Shown: positions 1 through 11,171 of the stretch, one piece after another
Position numbering within the stretch: the first letter of the stretch is position 1
How the letters are laid out: each line of letters opens with the position of its first letter
DNA from: Onthophagus taurus
Lineage: Eukaryota > Arthropoda > Insecta > Coleoptera > Scarabaeidae
NCBI RefSeq assembly: GCF_036711975.1
Contig: NC_091976.1
Coordinates: 10,230,001 to 10,294,000 of the forward strand
Reading direction: 5' to 3'
Length of the DNA stretch: 64,000 nucleotides
The notes under the pieces: model-generated
Told to the model about the DNA's origin: nothing
What the model saw: only the letters and a program-made list of their open reading frames with translations
Databases searched by the model: none
Made by a program: the position numbers and the translations under genes

Positions 1-1202
1 AGTAGGCGTGTCCGGACAGTAAATACTACCTAGTGGCTATAATATATGGTTTTGCACGAATATGACAGAATAAAGTTGGTTTTGTACCATTATTCAGGAT
101 AAGTTGGTTTTGTACCAACGAATAAAAACTTTGAATAGTGAATTTAAATTTCTCAGCATCTTATCGCTGACTTTGTTCACCAATAAAAAATGATTAGCAT
201 TTAAGTTTGTTTATTAAAAATACAAGAAATGTATTAATTAATGAATAATTAAATATGGACAACTTCAGGAACTAAACAGTCATAAACTGTCATCTTGTTC
301 TACTCAACTTACTGGTTGTAAGATTAGAACAGTTCGGTATCAATGAATGAAATCTTCGGTAGTATTTTCCCAGTTTTCCCCAAACATAAGATGTAGAAGA
401 ATCTTTTCTTTTGAAATTGGGTGAGATAGAGGAAAATTAGGAATCATAAACTGGGAGCGGACTTTCCATTGAAACACCGTTTGAATGGGGATATGAAGAC
501 TTATGTATCATCTTCAAAGCGGACTCCAATATATTCTATATTTAATTTTATCGTTTTATTTAAAGATAATGCGGAACTTCTTAAACGGGAAACTCGTTTC
601 GCAAAATTCATGAATGAAATGACAAGTAAACTCACGTTGCTATAGTAACTAAGTAGTATTTAGCGTTTTCCTCGCCTACTATAATTAAAAATTTGAATTT
701 TAATCTTTAATATTTTAAAAATTGAAAAATAACGCTTATTTTCCGCAGAAACATCATGCGTGCGATACATCATTGGAAAGCTAAAAATATGCTCTTTTCA
801 GTAATATCATAATAAAGTATAGTTTGTATTTAAAAAAATACAACTTTATGTTATATCTCAGAAATTATCAGCTATGTTAAAAATTTTTCAACGACAGTAT
901 ATTCTACTCAAAAAAGTGTCTTAAGAATGCATTAACCCCATTTCTCTAATTTCAAAAATAAACGAAATATGAGCATTTTTTGAAATCACTAAAATTTGAC
1001 TTTTTGGCTATAACTTAAAAACAAAAGAAGATAGAGATTTGATCTTTACGGGATTGGATTAGTCTCGGAAAAAGAGACCGGGACATGGCACCTCCTTTTT
1101 GTGTATCTCTTATAGTTTCTGAGATAGCCTATAATAACACCCAAATTTGCCCACCCTGTACAGTAGGAAAAAGTTCACAAAACGAAAAATAGTTTTTTGA
1201 AG
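1..1202. other. AT-rich non-coding flank with a TE-terminus-like end
   Basis: I see no coding region here. A 17-bp direct repeat (AAGTTGGTTTTGTACCA) lies at 73-89 and 101-117. The stretch up to about 1160 ends in CCCACCCTG followed by TA, which looks like the outer end of a small TA-targeting DNA transposon or MITE read on the minus strand. The missing 3' end of the piggyBac element whose coding part starts at 1203 should lie here or left of the window; I could not find an inverted copy of its right terminus. Confidence 0.4.
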
Positions 1203-2360
1203 TTAGTGTAAAAAAAGATGTTCACACTCGTAACAGAGTTTTGCACGGTGCTCCAAACAATATGGTTTTCCGCAAGCAGAGCACGCAAACTTTGTTTTCC
1301 TATCATTTCCTGTATCACAAAAGGCACATCGAACCCTTTTATCTAAATTAGTGTTAACACTTTGCTTGGGTAACTCTTCATTGTTGAGGATTTCATAAAT
1401 TTTAACACGTAATGTTTTTTGCAATGTCGTCACTTGCATTCGCTCCTGTAAATGAGGTTTTATTAAAGCCATTCCTAATTCCTTTAAAAAGAATTTTCTA
1501 TTATGACATCGCATTGTTTTCCAATATGGGTTTACAAGAGAGAACAAAACTAAAGCATATACTCCACTGGTATCAAGAATATTGAACCAAAATATTAGAG
1601 GCCATCGTCTGGTTTTACGGGGAGTAGTGTATGAATGGCACAGTTGGTCAAACGTGTCTGTTCCCCCTTTAGTTTCATTGTACGTGTGTATCAGATTTGG
1701 CTTTCCGGTATCGGGGTTAATCGATGCATCGGGTTTTAGTGTTGACAATAATAATACATTTTTGTTTTTTTTTGGTGTATAGGACACAAGCGTTTTCTTT
1801 CTATCAAATGCAAATAATGATGTGCCTACTCCCTTTTTATATTCGTTATACATTATATCTGCTAATGGTATTGACGTAAACCAATTATCAAATGTTATAT
1901 TCCGAGAAGTTCCTTTAATAGGTTCTGAAAGCTTTCGGACATAATAAGTAGGTACCGAATCATTTTCTGGGTTTACTTTTCCGATATAGGGAATTGCATT
2001 TACCATATAATACGTTTTGGAATCATTCATCATTAATATTTTAATGTCATACTTATCTGGTTTACTAGCCATATAAATACGGAACGGACACTTTCCACGA
2101 AATGCAACAAGTTGCTCGTCAATGGTACAGTATTCATATGGCGTATAGAATGCTAAACAATTGTTCACAAAGATATCCCATAATTCTTGTATAGGGGCGA
2201 GTTTGTCAATCAACCTTCTTTCAATTCTAGTTTCTTTGCAATCGAACCTAAGGCACGAAGCCAAAAAATTAACTCGTTGTGACATTGTTGCACGAAATAT
2301 TCCATTTCCGTATGCTACAGACCAGACCTCATCCAAATTGGAATTGAATATGCGTTGTTA
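1203..2360 (-). pseudogene. piggyBac transposase, catalytic and C-terminal part
   Basis: About 377 residues of DDE_Tnp_1_7-type transposase, which cuts and pastes at TTAA. All three catalytic aspartates are recognisable: D in CTIDEQLVAFRGKC, D in ITFDNWFTSIPL and D in NETKGGTDTFDQL. These are followed by the conserved TRRWPLIFWF stretch and a Cys-rich C-terminal zinc-binding domain (CAFCDTG...CSACGKPYCLEH). The frame stays open a few codons upstream of 2336 and then stops, so no genuine start lies here. The N-terminal part is at 4200-4741. The catalytic part itself has no stop, which suggests fairly recent activity before the element was split. Whether the split is an insertion or an unusual intron is unresolved; I see no GT donor at the upstream edge. 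Confidence 0.85.
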
Positions 2361-4200
2361 CAGTTTTATTTTGACTAATGTCGTTTTCTCTATTTTTGTT
2401 TTTCCTTTCCTTAAGTTTCAGGGTAAAGCTCGATATTATTGATTAGTTTCGATTTACAGTTGATTTTTTTTTGGTTTGTTTTGTTTTGGTTCGTGTTTCA
2501 GAAGGTGACGCCAGAGGGTTGAAATGGTTTGAAGATTTCCTTTCCCATCAATCCTTTTCGTTGTCTTTTTTTTTGTTTTAATCTTTAATTCATAGAAGGC
2601 GGAATTAAATTAGTATTTGCATTGCTTTAATTAATTTTTGGTACAAATTTAACAGTTTTGGAATTAACTCTTCAAGTTTTTCTTTTTTTGAATTTGGGCT
2701 TTTTATCAGATGAGGTGATTCATCTTATTTAATCGTTTACCGAAATTGATTTGAACTCGGAGTCGGAAACTCGGATTCGATATAAAATTTTTTTGCGGAT
2801 TTTTGGAAACGGGTATTTAAGCGTTTTCCGCATTTTTAACTCGGTCACTTGCACTAGACAGTCTCACGCGTTTAATGTATGTTGAAGCATTTTTGTCCTG
2901 AAACGACATTTTTGAAGATAAAATTTTTGTAATTGGTTTGGGTCGTAGACAAAATTACGCTTTTGGCGGAGTTATTCACCAAACATCGACAAAGTATTTA
3001 ATTACGATCGGGATTTCCCGGAGTAGAAAAAAACCCAGTATTAATCTTTAATTCGGCTGTATTTTAGCCTCGTAACGTTGTGAGGTAAGCTAGTACCGAA
3101 GTTATCTATTTTTTTTTTTGAGTTAATTATTTTAGTAATCTAATGTTTCTAATATTAAAACTAATGTTCAATCCTTCAGTTATGTAGTATTTTATTCTTT
3201 CACAAATTAAAAATTATTCTACTTTACAATTAAAAAAAAATAATACATTTATAATCGGTCGAAAATAATTTGAGCCGTTATATATTGTCGATTTATATCG
3301 AAATTTTCGACACGACGAATCGTGGTATCCATCCACGGCCATTTTGGAATTTTGAGAAACTTGAAACAGAAAGGTGTTTGAGATTTTTTTTTTGGGAAAG
3401 TTATTTTTGGAATAACAACATCCATCCTTACCTTATCGACCACCAACCTGACGGCGTCCACTGGAAATTTTCATGTACTTTGGAAAAGGAACTCTCAACT
3501 TAGTTTTTGATAAAACGAAAAGAAAATAAAGGTCAGAGTGTTTTTGTTTAATTGTTAAAAAAAAAAAATATTATTTTATTTCTTGTTTGAATTTTTTTTT
3601 ATAATAATTACATATTCCCTTAAGGGTAATTTTTTTTAACTTTTCCATATTCATTTATAATTTCATTTCATTTAACATCAGTACATATAAACCTATATAA
3701 TTTTAGTTATCTTATTTTTTTGTAAAAGATTTGATTGTTTGACACTTCTCTGAGTTGGAATGTGATCAATTTGTTCGTCAACACTGAGCTCTTTGTTTTC
3801 GGGGAATTGCGCGTACTTACAATCTTATTTTCTTTTTTTAAAGCGTTTACCTTTTATTCTTGTTTTTTTTAAATATTACTGATCGTTTTGAAATTTTCTT
3901 TTTGTTGTTAAATTGTGTTTATTTTTTTTTTTTCATTATATCGAGCTTTACCTTAAAATTTTTTTTTGTGTATTTTGTGAATGAGTATCTCCTCAACCTA
4001 CCTTAACCCTATTTCACACACATCGTCACTTCCTCGTTAGTGGGTGTCGCAGGATTAACGAGGTGGCGCCTTTAAATAAATTAAATTGTACCCCCCCGTC
4101 TCCACTGAGTCATCCAGGTACCTGCGGCAACAACACTTGGGTTGGAAAAGTTGAGGAATTGGGATTGTCCTTGTTTGTGTGGATTTTCAATGTAGATATC
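2350..4200. other. non-coding insertion splitting piggyBac-1, with an inner inverted repeat
   Basis: This AT- and T-rich stretch has no recognisable protein. It holds an inverted repeat: GGTAAAGCTCGATAT near 2423-2438 and its reverse complement near 3938-3953. The repeat could mark the ends of a roughly 1.5-kb element with no coding capacity. The outer edges of the insertion show ATAT on both sides (near 2346 and 4191), a possible short target duplication. Short open frames near 3250-3500 match nothing I know. Confidence 0.4.
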
Positions 4201-4741
4201 AACGCTAGCGATTTAAGGCGTGACAGCGTAATGCACCTGCGAGGTACAATAACCCAATGAAAGCTTTTATTTCTGTTACTGGTTGGTTTCGTGTAGCTTT
4301 GTACGTTAACAGCAATATTTTTTCGTGCAATTTCTTCATTTGTATGAAAAACAGTTATATTCATCATATGATCGTTGAACAACAAACTCCAAGCTTGTAG
4401 AGGAGTTTGAACCGTTCTGGCCTCTCCTTTGGGTCCTGATAAATGCATTACAATATTTTCTCGCGTAGGGCGACCTCGAGCCTCCGGAATTTTCGTCGTC
4501 CATCGATGTCCATTTCTTCCTAGCAAAGTATCTTCTTCTCTGCTTATTTCTTCATTCTCACTTTCCTCACTCTCACTTTCACTCTCAGATTGTTTTTCAT
4601 AAAATCTTCATCGGATTCATCATCTCCAAAAAAATCTTGAAGTTGTTCGGTTTCATTCTCATTATCCCAACTACGTTGCGCCTCAATTTCCAATTCACGT
4701 TGGGTTAGTGGCCTACGATTTTCCGAACTACAAGAAGCCAT
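4200..4741 (-). pseudogene. piggyBac transposase, N-terminal part
   Basis: The ATG at 4741 starts an acidic N-terminus (DDESDEDF region) typical of piggyBac proteins. It then runs, after a frame change near 4545, into the conserved N-terminal domain. That domain shows NGHRWTT, a NI..HLSGP motif, LFNDHMMNITVFHTNEEI and the FHW region, ending in LSRLKSLALI where the alignment to piggyBac stops near 4200. The next residues of the family (the Trp-containing start of the catalytic region) are found 1.85 kb away at 2350. The frame change and the split mean no complete transposase can be made from this copy as it stands. Confidence 0.75.
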
Positions 4742-5007
4742 TGCACTGCAAATTACATTTGCTATAAAGAATAAATACTATACGTAAACTTCACACTTGG
4801 GTCTGACATACCCATAGATATGTTCTCCAAATTTTCACAGCTTAAGAAAGTATTGTAACCTAAAAATTAATGCGCGTCCCACCTTGGCACTCGAAGAACT
4901 AAATTTACATTTGGGTGGTATTCTGTACAAACGTACAATGTGCGTGCGTTTGCGCAATTGATAATAAGCTCGGGTCTCTGAGACCTAGTGTGCTGTTCCA
5001 GGGTTAA

Positions 5008-5336
5008 AACATACGTGCTTTGGAACAACCACGTTTTTATTTTCCGCACGGCAACAACCGGTGCAACACTTGTTGCGTACACCAACAAATATTACTTTCC
5101 CCGTTCGCTTTCCAATAATAACTGCCTGCAAATAATATAAACTAATTTTGGTTATTTATATCCTCTTGTTGAAACATACCACCCCAGATGCAGCATTATA
5201 GTTATGACCATACGAACGCTTACTCCAGCCGCCATCAACATACTTTGTCAATGTCACCCGAATCCTCTGCTAGGCGACGTTCCTCCTTTCCTGCCGTCTC
5301 CATGGATAACCATACTTGGTCTTTCCAAGTAATTTC
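5008..5336 (-). pseudogene. Mutator-like transposase-domain gene, 3' fragment with intron
   Basis: On the minus strand this piece encodes the core of a Mutator-like transposase domain (the PF20700 type common in insect and cnidarian genomes). Motifs include VDGGWSKRSYGHNYNAASGV and, after splicing, AVIIGKRTGKVIFVGVRNKC followed by a Cys-rich stretch and VPKHVCF. Plus positions 5126-5179 form a 54-bp intron (GTATGT donor at 5179, TTTGCAG acceptor at 5126) that joins GV to AV in phase 0. The upstream coding sequence lies beyond BEL-1 at 11172-11399. The piggyBac element enters right after VCF at TTAA 5004-5007. A frame change is needed between 5336 and about 5240. Domain assignment is from memory of the family, not a search. 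Confidence 0.6.
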
Positions 5337-5341
5337 CAACT

Positions 5342-5675
5342 TGTTTTCGATTAATCTATTCACGATCGTTTTTGAAAATGAATTGATCTACTAATTATAC
5401 GATCTCGAAAATGTTAATAGAAAACTTGTGAAAGAAATTGTTGAACAGAAACGCACTAAAGTTCATTGTAAAGCTCATCTTTATTCTCTGTGTCGTAACA
5501 GCAAATCGAAGAAAACGAGTACTGGTTTTTTTCTACTTGCGGGCGGAACGAACGCATACAAAAATTTCGGCACGAAAATAAAACGAAAATGTACAATCTA
5601 TACGAAAAATTGAATTAAATAAAATATGAGAAATAAACATAACAAAATGAAATTTTATCGAATGAATTCTAAACA
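5342..5675 (-). repeat. BEL-1 3' LTR
   Basis: This 334-bp repeat matches 10789-11166 apart from point changes and an internal deletion of about 50 bp relative to the other LTR (10871-10921 is missing here at 5420/5421). It begins TGTTTTCG and ends CTAAACA. The sequence just inside it (5676-5700) is purine-rich on the minus strand, consistent with a polypurine tract. Confidence 0.92.
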
Positions 5676-5976
5676 TACCGCCCGCCTTGCCGAACATTCG
5701 GCAACCGAATACAAATTAAAGAAAGAGAAAATGAAAATATATAATTTTACTCATTTAAAACATAATTGAAAGAAAAACTCATATAAATTGAACGTGATCT
5801 TCCGGCTAATTTTCCACATGGAATTACTAAGATTCCGGAAGAGGATACCGAATGTGGAAAATGAAATCATCTGTGACTGAATCGTACTCAATGAAAATAA
5901 ACTGAAATATTAACCACAAACCGTTACGACCGAACAAAATATAATAAAAATTACATAATTATAATGGGCGTGTCTA

Positions 5977-6465
5977 TTATTCAGTTGAAGGGAGGACACA
6001 CAGACGAACGAAGGGACGTGTTAGCGTTGTAGTTGGCGTTTTTAACGTTGCAACTCGAGCGTGTCCATCAGGACCATAGTGAATTTTTTCAATACGAGCA
6101 AATGTCCATTTACCGGGAGGGAGGCGTTCATCCTTAATCAAGACTAGTTGTCCGATTTGTGGTAAATTATGAGGAACATGCCATTTGGTGGCATTTTGTA
6201 TTGATTGCAAATAGAACCTTTGCCAGTGATTCCAGAAATCTTCCAACATCCGTCGCAAAAGCTGCCATTGAGACAAACGAGAAATCTTCTCGTCGACGAG
6301 AGATGGTTCTGGCACTACTGTCAGAGAACCGCCTATGAGGAAGTGAGCCGGTGTCAACACATCGTAACTACCGGGATCGTCGGACAGCGAACATAGCGGT
6401 CTTGAGTTGAGGACGGCTTCGATTTGTATAAGGATCGTAGTGAACTCCTCATAAGTGAGCAACAT
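5977..6465 (-). pseudogene. BEL-1 integrase C-terminal region
   Basis: About 162 residues with the BEL/Pao integrase tail: [29 protein letters not shown], a DFWNHWQRFYLQ segment and the DUF5641-type end (LVLIKDERLPPGKW, VATLKTPTTTLTRPFVRLC). It continues the catalytic core at 6354-6872, but a one-base shift near 6465 in a G-rich run breaks the frame between the two. The stop precedes the polypurine tract and 3' LTR, as expected for the end of pol. Confidence 0.88.
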
Positions 6466-6920
6466 AGAACCACCACCCTCCTCAAACGTGTCTTAACGGA
6501 CTTGACGCCAGCCTCCCATTTACCACCGAAGTGTGGAGCCGCAGGAGGGTTAAACTTCCACTTCGTACCGTCATCGACTAACATGTTGGCTATTTCTTTC
6601 CAGTTTTTCGAAGCTGCTGCGAATAATGAACGAAGTTCACGATCGGCGCCCACTAGGTTAGTTCCGCAATCGCTATATAGACATCGACTTATACTTCTAT
6701 GGCCAGAAAATCGCCTGTATGCCACCATAAAGCCGGAAGTCGTGTAATCGGTTGCAAGCTCAAGATGCACAGCTGATGTGGCTAAACACACAAAAAGAAT
6801 TAAGTAAGCCTTATACGTTTTACCACCACGTCCTCGGAATGTACGGAGCAGAAATGGTCCGGCGTAATCCACTCCGGTGTGTAGAAAAGGTCTAGATGGA
6901 GTAACACGAGGTGCAGGCAG
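6354..6920 (-). pseudogene. BEL-1 integrase catalytic core
   Basis: This is an rve-type DDE integrase core: the first Asp in GVDYAGPFLL, the second in YSDCGTNLVGADREL and the Glu in HFGGKWEAGVKSVK. It is separated from the upstream RNase H/integrase zinc-finger segment by a single in-frame TAA at 6921-6923, since the frame is otherwise continuous. It runs into a frameshift near 6465. It would join element cDNA to chromosomal DNA in an active copy. Confidence 0.88.
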
Positions 6921-6923
6921 TTA

Positions 6924-8015
6924 TCCCATCAATTGTTGACTGGTTACGACTCGTTGTTTTGCACAAACCATACACCTCTGAATAAATGTTCTCACTGGAA
7001 CACGACCCCCGACAATCCAGAAGCGTCGTCGAATTGATGATAAGATGAGTTGCGTTCCCCCATGTAACGTTCTTCTGTGGTGGCTGTCAATCAACAACTC
7101 GGTGACGCGGGATCTCTTTGGTAGAATAAGAGGGTGTTTCTCATCCCACTCTAGATTTGCGAATCTAAGTCTCCCGGCAATACGGAGAAAGCCATTCCCG
7201 TCGACGAATGGAGATAAACGGAATAATGGACTCGACTTTGAAATTACTCGACCGCCCAGCAACTCACGAATTTCCTTACGAAAAGAAAGTTGTTGGCACT
7301 CTTGAACCCAAAACATTAGAGCTTTATCCACTTCATCGGGTGTTAAAACGTCTGAAACATAACTAGATTTTGAAAATATTCGCGAACACCAAGCTGTGAC
7401 GCGTAATAGTTTATTGAGCGAGGAATATCGGTGTTTGAGATTCCACCCTTCATCAGACGGAGTCGCAGTATGTGATGCAGGAGTTGAACGTTTTTCTCGT
7501 TCTGATTCAGAAGAAAAGTCCGGATGGAGAGAAGGCCAGTCACCGGAAGATGAAGACAACCATGCAGGTCCAGACCACCACAGCGTCGCCTCTCTCAGCT
7601 GTCGAACGGGAACCCCTCGCGATACGAGGTCGGCGGGATTTTCTCCGCTGGGAACATAACGCCATTGCGCCTCCGGTAGGTCGTGGATCTCGGTGACTCT
7701 ATTGCGGACGAAGTCCTTCCATTTCGATCGTTGACTGCAGATCCACGCCAGAGCCACAGTAGAGTCAGTCCAGAGATGAATGGGGATGTCGGGAATGTCA
7801 AGAGCTGACCTTACACGCTTTGCCAACCGAACCAGTAATACACACGCGCACAGTTCGAGACGCGGGATAGTGACAACTTTAAGCGGCGCCACTTTACTTT
7901 TAGAAAACATAACGGATACACGTACTTCCTCGTTATTAAAGACAAGCAAATAAACTACCGCTCCATAAGCACTAGTGGACGCGTCAGCAAAACCGTGCAA
8001 CTGAATCGAATCTAC
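6924..8015 (-). pseudogene. BEL-1 RNase H and integrase zinc-binding region
   Basis: The segment starts after the in-frame TAG at 8016-8018 with LHGFADAS, the BEL RNase H-like motif. It continues with LWTDSTVALAWI, VPSGENPADLVSRG and the WW.GP.WL signature, then the integrase H2C2-type zinc region (HHRRTLHGGTQLILSSIRRRFWI...CMVC) ending QQLMG before the next in-frame stop. Domain order and motifs are diagnostic of BEL/Pao pol. There is no local start codon because this is an internal part of the polyprotein. Confidence 0.88.
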
Positions 8016-9408
8016 CTACCGACTTAAACCCAACCATCGCGGTACCCTTATCATCGGAACACCGCGAAAATCATCAACAACCGTTTTCCATTGCCGCTCG
8101 AGATCCTCCGGAAGTGGTTGATCCCACTCAAAATTACGAGTCCAAAGATTTTGCATGAATATTTTCGCGGTAATAATCAGAGGCGAAAGCCAGCCGAGGG
8201 GATCGAACAATCGCACGATGAACGAAAGTACGGTGCGTTTATTTACTTTATCAATAGAGTCATAAAGTTTGTTGAAACAAAAGAGAAAGTGATGCATTAT
8301 TCCACATAAGTCTCAATGCTCGAGGAGACTTGTCATCTTCGATATTTAATGTACAAGATTCGGCTAGTAAATCGGGCGTCAGTAGGGAAAGAGATGCCGG
8401 AACGTTTGATATCCACTTTCGCGCAGTGAATCCGCCCGCCTTTAATACTTGAGTCAATTGGAAAATTATTTCCTGTACGTCGTCGACGTCATCCGAGCCG
8501 GAAAGAATATCGTCTACATACGTGTCGTGTTGAAGAATTACGGCACCGAACGGTTGCGCTTCAGAATGCTCGGAGGCTAGCTGGCGTAAACAACGGATGG
8601 CTAAGTACGGAGCACATGAAAGACCATATGTGACAGTGGTCAATTCAAAATTTTGAAGTTCTTGTGAACAATTATTTCTCCATATAATACGCTGGAATGG
8701 TTGATCCATTTCATGAACTCGAATTTGTCTATACATTTTCTCGAGGTCGCATGCGATAGCAATTGGATGGCGCCTCCACCGCAAAAGTACATCAACGAGT
8801 TCGGTTTGAAGCTTAGGTCCGGTGTATAAACAATCGTTAAGCGAAAGCCCGGAGGAAGTTAACTGAGAACCGTTGAATACCACTCGTAGCCGTGTCGTCG
8901 AACTAGATTCGCGGATGACACCGTGATGCGGTAAATAAAAATTACGAATGTTTAAATTTAATGGCACGGAGCGCATATGTCCTAGCTCGATGTATTCATT
9001 TATGAATCGCTCATATTCGATTTTAAATTTCTCGTTTCGCGCGAATCTCAATTCCAACCGCTTAAAGTTTTGAATCGCAACCGGATAGGAAACCCCCAAC
9101 TCGCTTGGCGACCTTTTGAATGGTAACCGCACCACAAAACGCCCGTTATCTTCCCGAGTATGTGTTCGAACGAAATGTTCTTCGCATTCGCGTTCAACAG
9201 TCGAAAGGCGCAGGACAGTAGCAGAATCATCTTCCTGCTTCCAGAAACGTTGAATCAAATCAATAAACTCTTGATCAACGGAACATTGAAATTCGTGCGG
9301 ATTTGAATCTGTTAACGGTTGGTCCGACAAAACTCCGGAAAGAATCCACCCGAAAGAAGTTTGCTGCGCAATCAACCCGCCGTCGTGACTTCGTTTAACT
9401 CCGGATTA
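8016..9408 (-). pseudogene. BEL-1 reverse transcriptase
   Basis: The BEL RT spans two frames. The main part (9375 to 8260) includes TSFGWILSG, the YLPHHGV motif, TRLRVVFNGS, SLNDCLYTGP, IACDLEKMYRQIRV, TTVTYGLSCAPYLAIR and the catalytic box YVDDILSGSDD. The second part (8297 to 8016) has FDPLGWLSPLIITAKIFMQNLW. A frameshift near 8290 separates them, and the downstream part ends at TAG 8016-8018. Upstream an in-frame TAA at 9406-9408 cuts the link to the protease region. Confidence 0.88.
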
Positions 9409-9499
9409 TAAAATTTTAGAAAATAAACTAACACCAAGAATTAATTCTATTCTTCCAGGAAACGTAATCTCAGGGTCCGCTAGTGGAAGATCGGTTAGC

Positions 9500-9820
9500 T
9501 CAAACGGAAGGTGAGCTGAGCGTTTTTGGGGTAAATAAATATGCTGTAAGTTTGGGTAGAATTAGAGTTTCCTCATTAAACGATACAAACGGATTTGTAC
9601 GCGAACATAACCGAACCGTCGTTATACCAGTGGAGATACTCAGTTTCTGCGAACCGATGCCGGAGATGGGTACACTTCCTGATCGTCGTTGAAGACGAAG
9701 TCGCTGCACCAAAGACTCGCTAATAAAAGAAACTTCTGATCCCTGGTCAATTAATGCGCGAACAATTACAGAATCTCCCCGAGAATTTGATACGAAGATC
9801 AAAGCCGTAGCTAGTAGCAC
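9500..9820 (-). pseudogene. BEL-1 aspartic protease region
   Basis: The retropepsin-like motif appears as VRALIDQGSEVSFISESLVQRL. BEL proteases usually read D.GS here, and the Gln insertion of the family is kept. It is followed by SGIGSQ and TVRL segments. A frameshift near 9540 cuts the link to the LADPEI.FPG..ELILGV motif that precedes RT. It continues upstream into gag through another frame change near 9780. Confidence 0.8.
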
Positions 9821-10636
9821 CGGCGTGTGAATGTGGTACGAATGAAGTAAATGGCTTGATGTTGAAATTTGCGCATTTATTGTGCTTGGCGGAAAACAAA
9901 ATTGATAATTGCGCGTCGATCAACAAGCGACGATTTTCGTACCTTTCGAAGAGCAAATTCCACGCCCTTTGAAAATTAGCACTGGTTACTAATAAGTTTT
10001 CAATTAACTGAGCCGCCTCTTTAACTAAGCTCATCTTCAAATACTGCAGCTTTTCAACATCGGAAGTATCGGCGTTATCATTAACCATGGAGCAAAAAAG
10101 GTCTCTGTACTGCGACCAATAGCATAACCGCCGTCGAATGTGGGTAAATGAATCTGGGGAAGATGTCTCGAACCCGGCGAAACGCGCACCGTTTGCACCA
10201 CTGGAGTATTAGCGATAAAAGGAGCTTCTGTTGCTACTGTTTGATTGACAGGTTGACCGACCGAACCCCCGGAACCCTGCTGATTGACAGGCCGGCCGAC
10301 CGAACCTTCGGAACCCTGCACGGGCATTAGATTTAATAAATCAAGCATGAAACTTTTCGCGTCTAAATAAGCGTCCTCGCACAAAGTAAAAGTATCTTCT
10401 TTGAAATAAACGGTATCTATATATTCGATTTTATATGGAACGAGTTTTTTATGGATATCGTTAAAGTCATTCCAATTTGATTCAAGCCGTTCAAGACGAC
10501 TTTGAACAGTTCCACGGGTCCAATTAGCTCGACCCATCTTTTTTAAATTGTCAATAGTTCGTTTAATAAGCCCGAATACTTCATTTTGCCGTTCGAAAAA
10601 CGGGTTCAAGTCCGTCCCGTCACCGAGCGGAGCCAT
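9747..10636 (-). pseudogene. BEL-1 gag
   Basis: The ATG at 10636 opens about 199 residues with a coiled-coil-like N-terminus (charged, KR-rich) and a Gln/Gly-rich linker containing a repeated GS.GSVG.PVNQ unit. The DUF1759-type core start HLPQIHLPTFDG follows. After a frame change near 10060 the core continues at 10088-9747 with KLQYLKMSLVKEAAQLI and AWNLLFERYENRRLLIDAQ, the BEL gag signature. No CCHC knuckles could be found, and the region after 9850 shifts frame. Gag would form the particle shell. Confidence 0.82.
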
Positions 10637-10767
10637 CTTTCAAACACCGAAAATGTCTATTTAAAAGAAATCCGATGGCGAAAGAAAAGTTACTAATCGT
10701 CAGTTTTTACGAAATAATTCGAACAAACCGTCGCGAACTACATCCTACCGGAAGAATTCAAACGTCG

Positions 10768-10785
10768 ATCCGGCTCGAAGGACCA
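10768..10785 (-). other. BEL-1 primer-binding site (tRNA-Tyr)
   Basis: Plus-strand ATCCGGCTCGAAGGACCA equals the 3' end of insect tRNA-Tyr including CCA. On the minus strand it is therefore a primer-binding site, 3 bases inside the 5' LTR. The same site occurs in BEL-2. Confidence 0.85.
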
Positions 10786-10788
10786 AAT

Positions 10789-11166
10789 TGTTTTCGATTA
10801 ATCTATTCACGATCGTTTTTGAAAATGAATTGATCTACTAATCATACGATCTCGAAAATGTCAATAGAAAACTGTACTTGCTTTTTTGTCCAGAATGTAC
10901 ACTTAGAACTTTAATGAAAACTAAACTTGTGAAAGAAATTGTTGAACAGAAACGCACTAAAGTTCATTGTGAAACTCATCTTTATTCTCTGTGTCGTAAC
11001 AGCAAATCGAAGAAAACGAGTACTGGTTTTTTTTCTACTTGCGGGCGGAGCGAACGCATACAAAAATTTCGGCACGAAAATGTACAATCTATACGAAAAA
11101 TTGAATTAAATAAAATATGAGAAATAAACATAACAAAATGAAATTTTATCGAATGAATTCTAAACA
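10789..11166 (-). repeat. BEL-1 5' LTR
   Basis: A 378-bp LTR, TG...CA, matching 5342-5675. The target duplication CAACT follows at 11167-11171. Confidence 0.92.
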
Positions 11167-11171
11167 CAACT

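Larger units (their letters stand above)
1203..5003 (-). mobile_element. piggyBac-type DNA transposon (piggyBac-1), interrupted
   Basis: The right terminus is GGG at 5001-5003 abutting TTAA at 5004-5007, so on the minus strand the element begins with CCC after TTAA, the hallmark of piggyBac. The transposase reads leftwards in two parts (4741 to about 4200, and 2336-1203), separated by about 1.85 kb of non-coding DNA. The target is an exon of the Mutator-like gene. The left terminus was not found, so the left limit given is the end of the coding region. Confidence 0.75.
5342..11166 (-). mobile_element. BEL/Pao LTR retrotransposon BEL-1
   Basis: A terminally complete 5.8-kb element: LTRs start TG and end CA at 5342-5675 and 10789-11166, with a perfect 5-bp target duplication CAACT at 5337-5341 and 11167-11171. 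It carries a tRNA-Tyr primer site (10768-10785), gag, an aspartic protease, RT, RNase H and integrase in BEL/Pao order on the minus strand. In-frame stops (6921-6923, 8016-8018, 9406-9408) and frameshifts (near 6465, 8290 and 9540, and around 10060) show it is dead. The element sits inside the Mutator-like gene. Confidence 0.93.

Noticed and set aside
930..940. TTAACCCC as the left end of piggyBac-1
   Set aside because: The bases after CCC do not match the right terminus (CCTGGAACAGC), so it cannot be called its inverted end.
4867..5088. 73-residue minus-strand frame
   Set aside because: It crosses from the Mutator-like exon over the TTAA junction into the piggyBac terminus; an artefact of the insertion.
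10768..10785. tRNA-Tyr 3' end, possible tRNA gene (also at 21883-21900)
   Set aside because: Only the last 18 bases are present and both copies abut LTRs; these are primer-binding sites, not genes.
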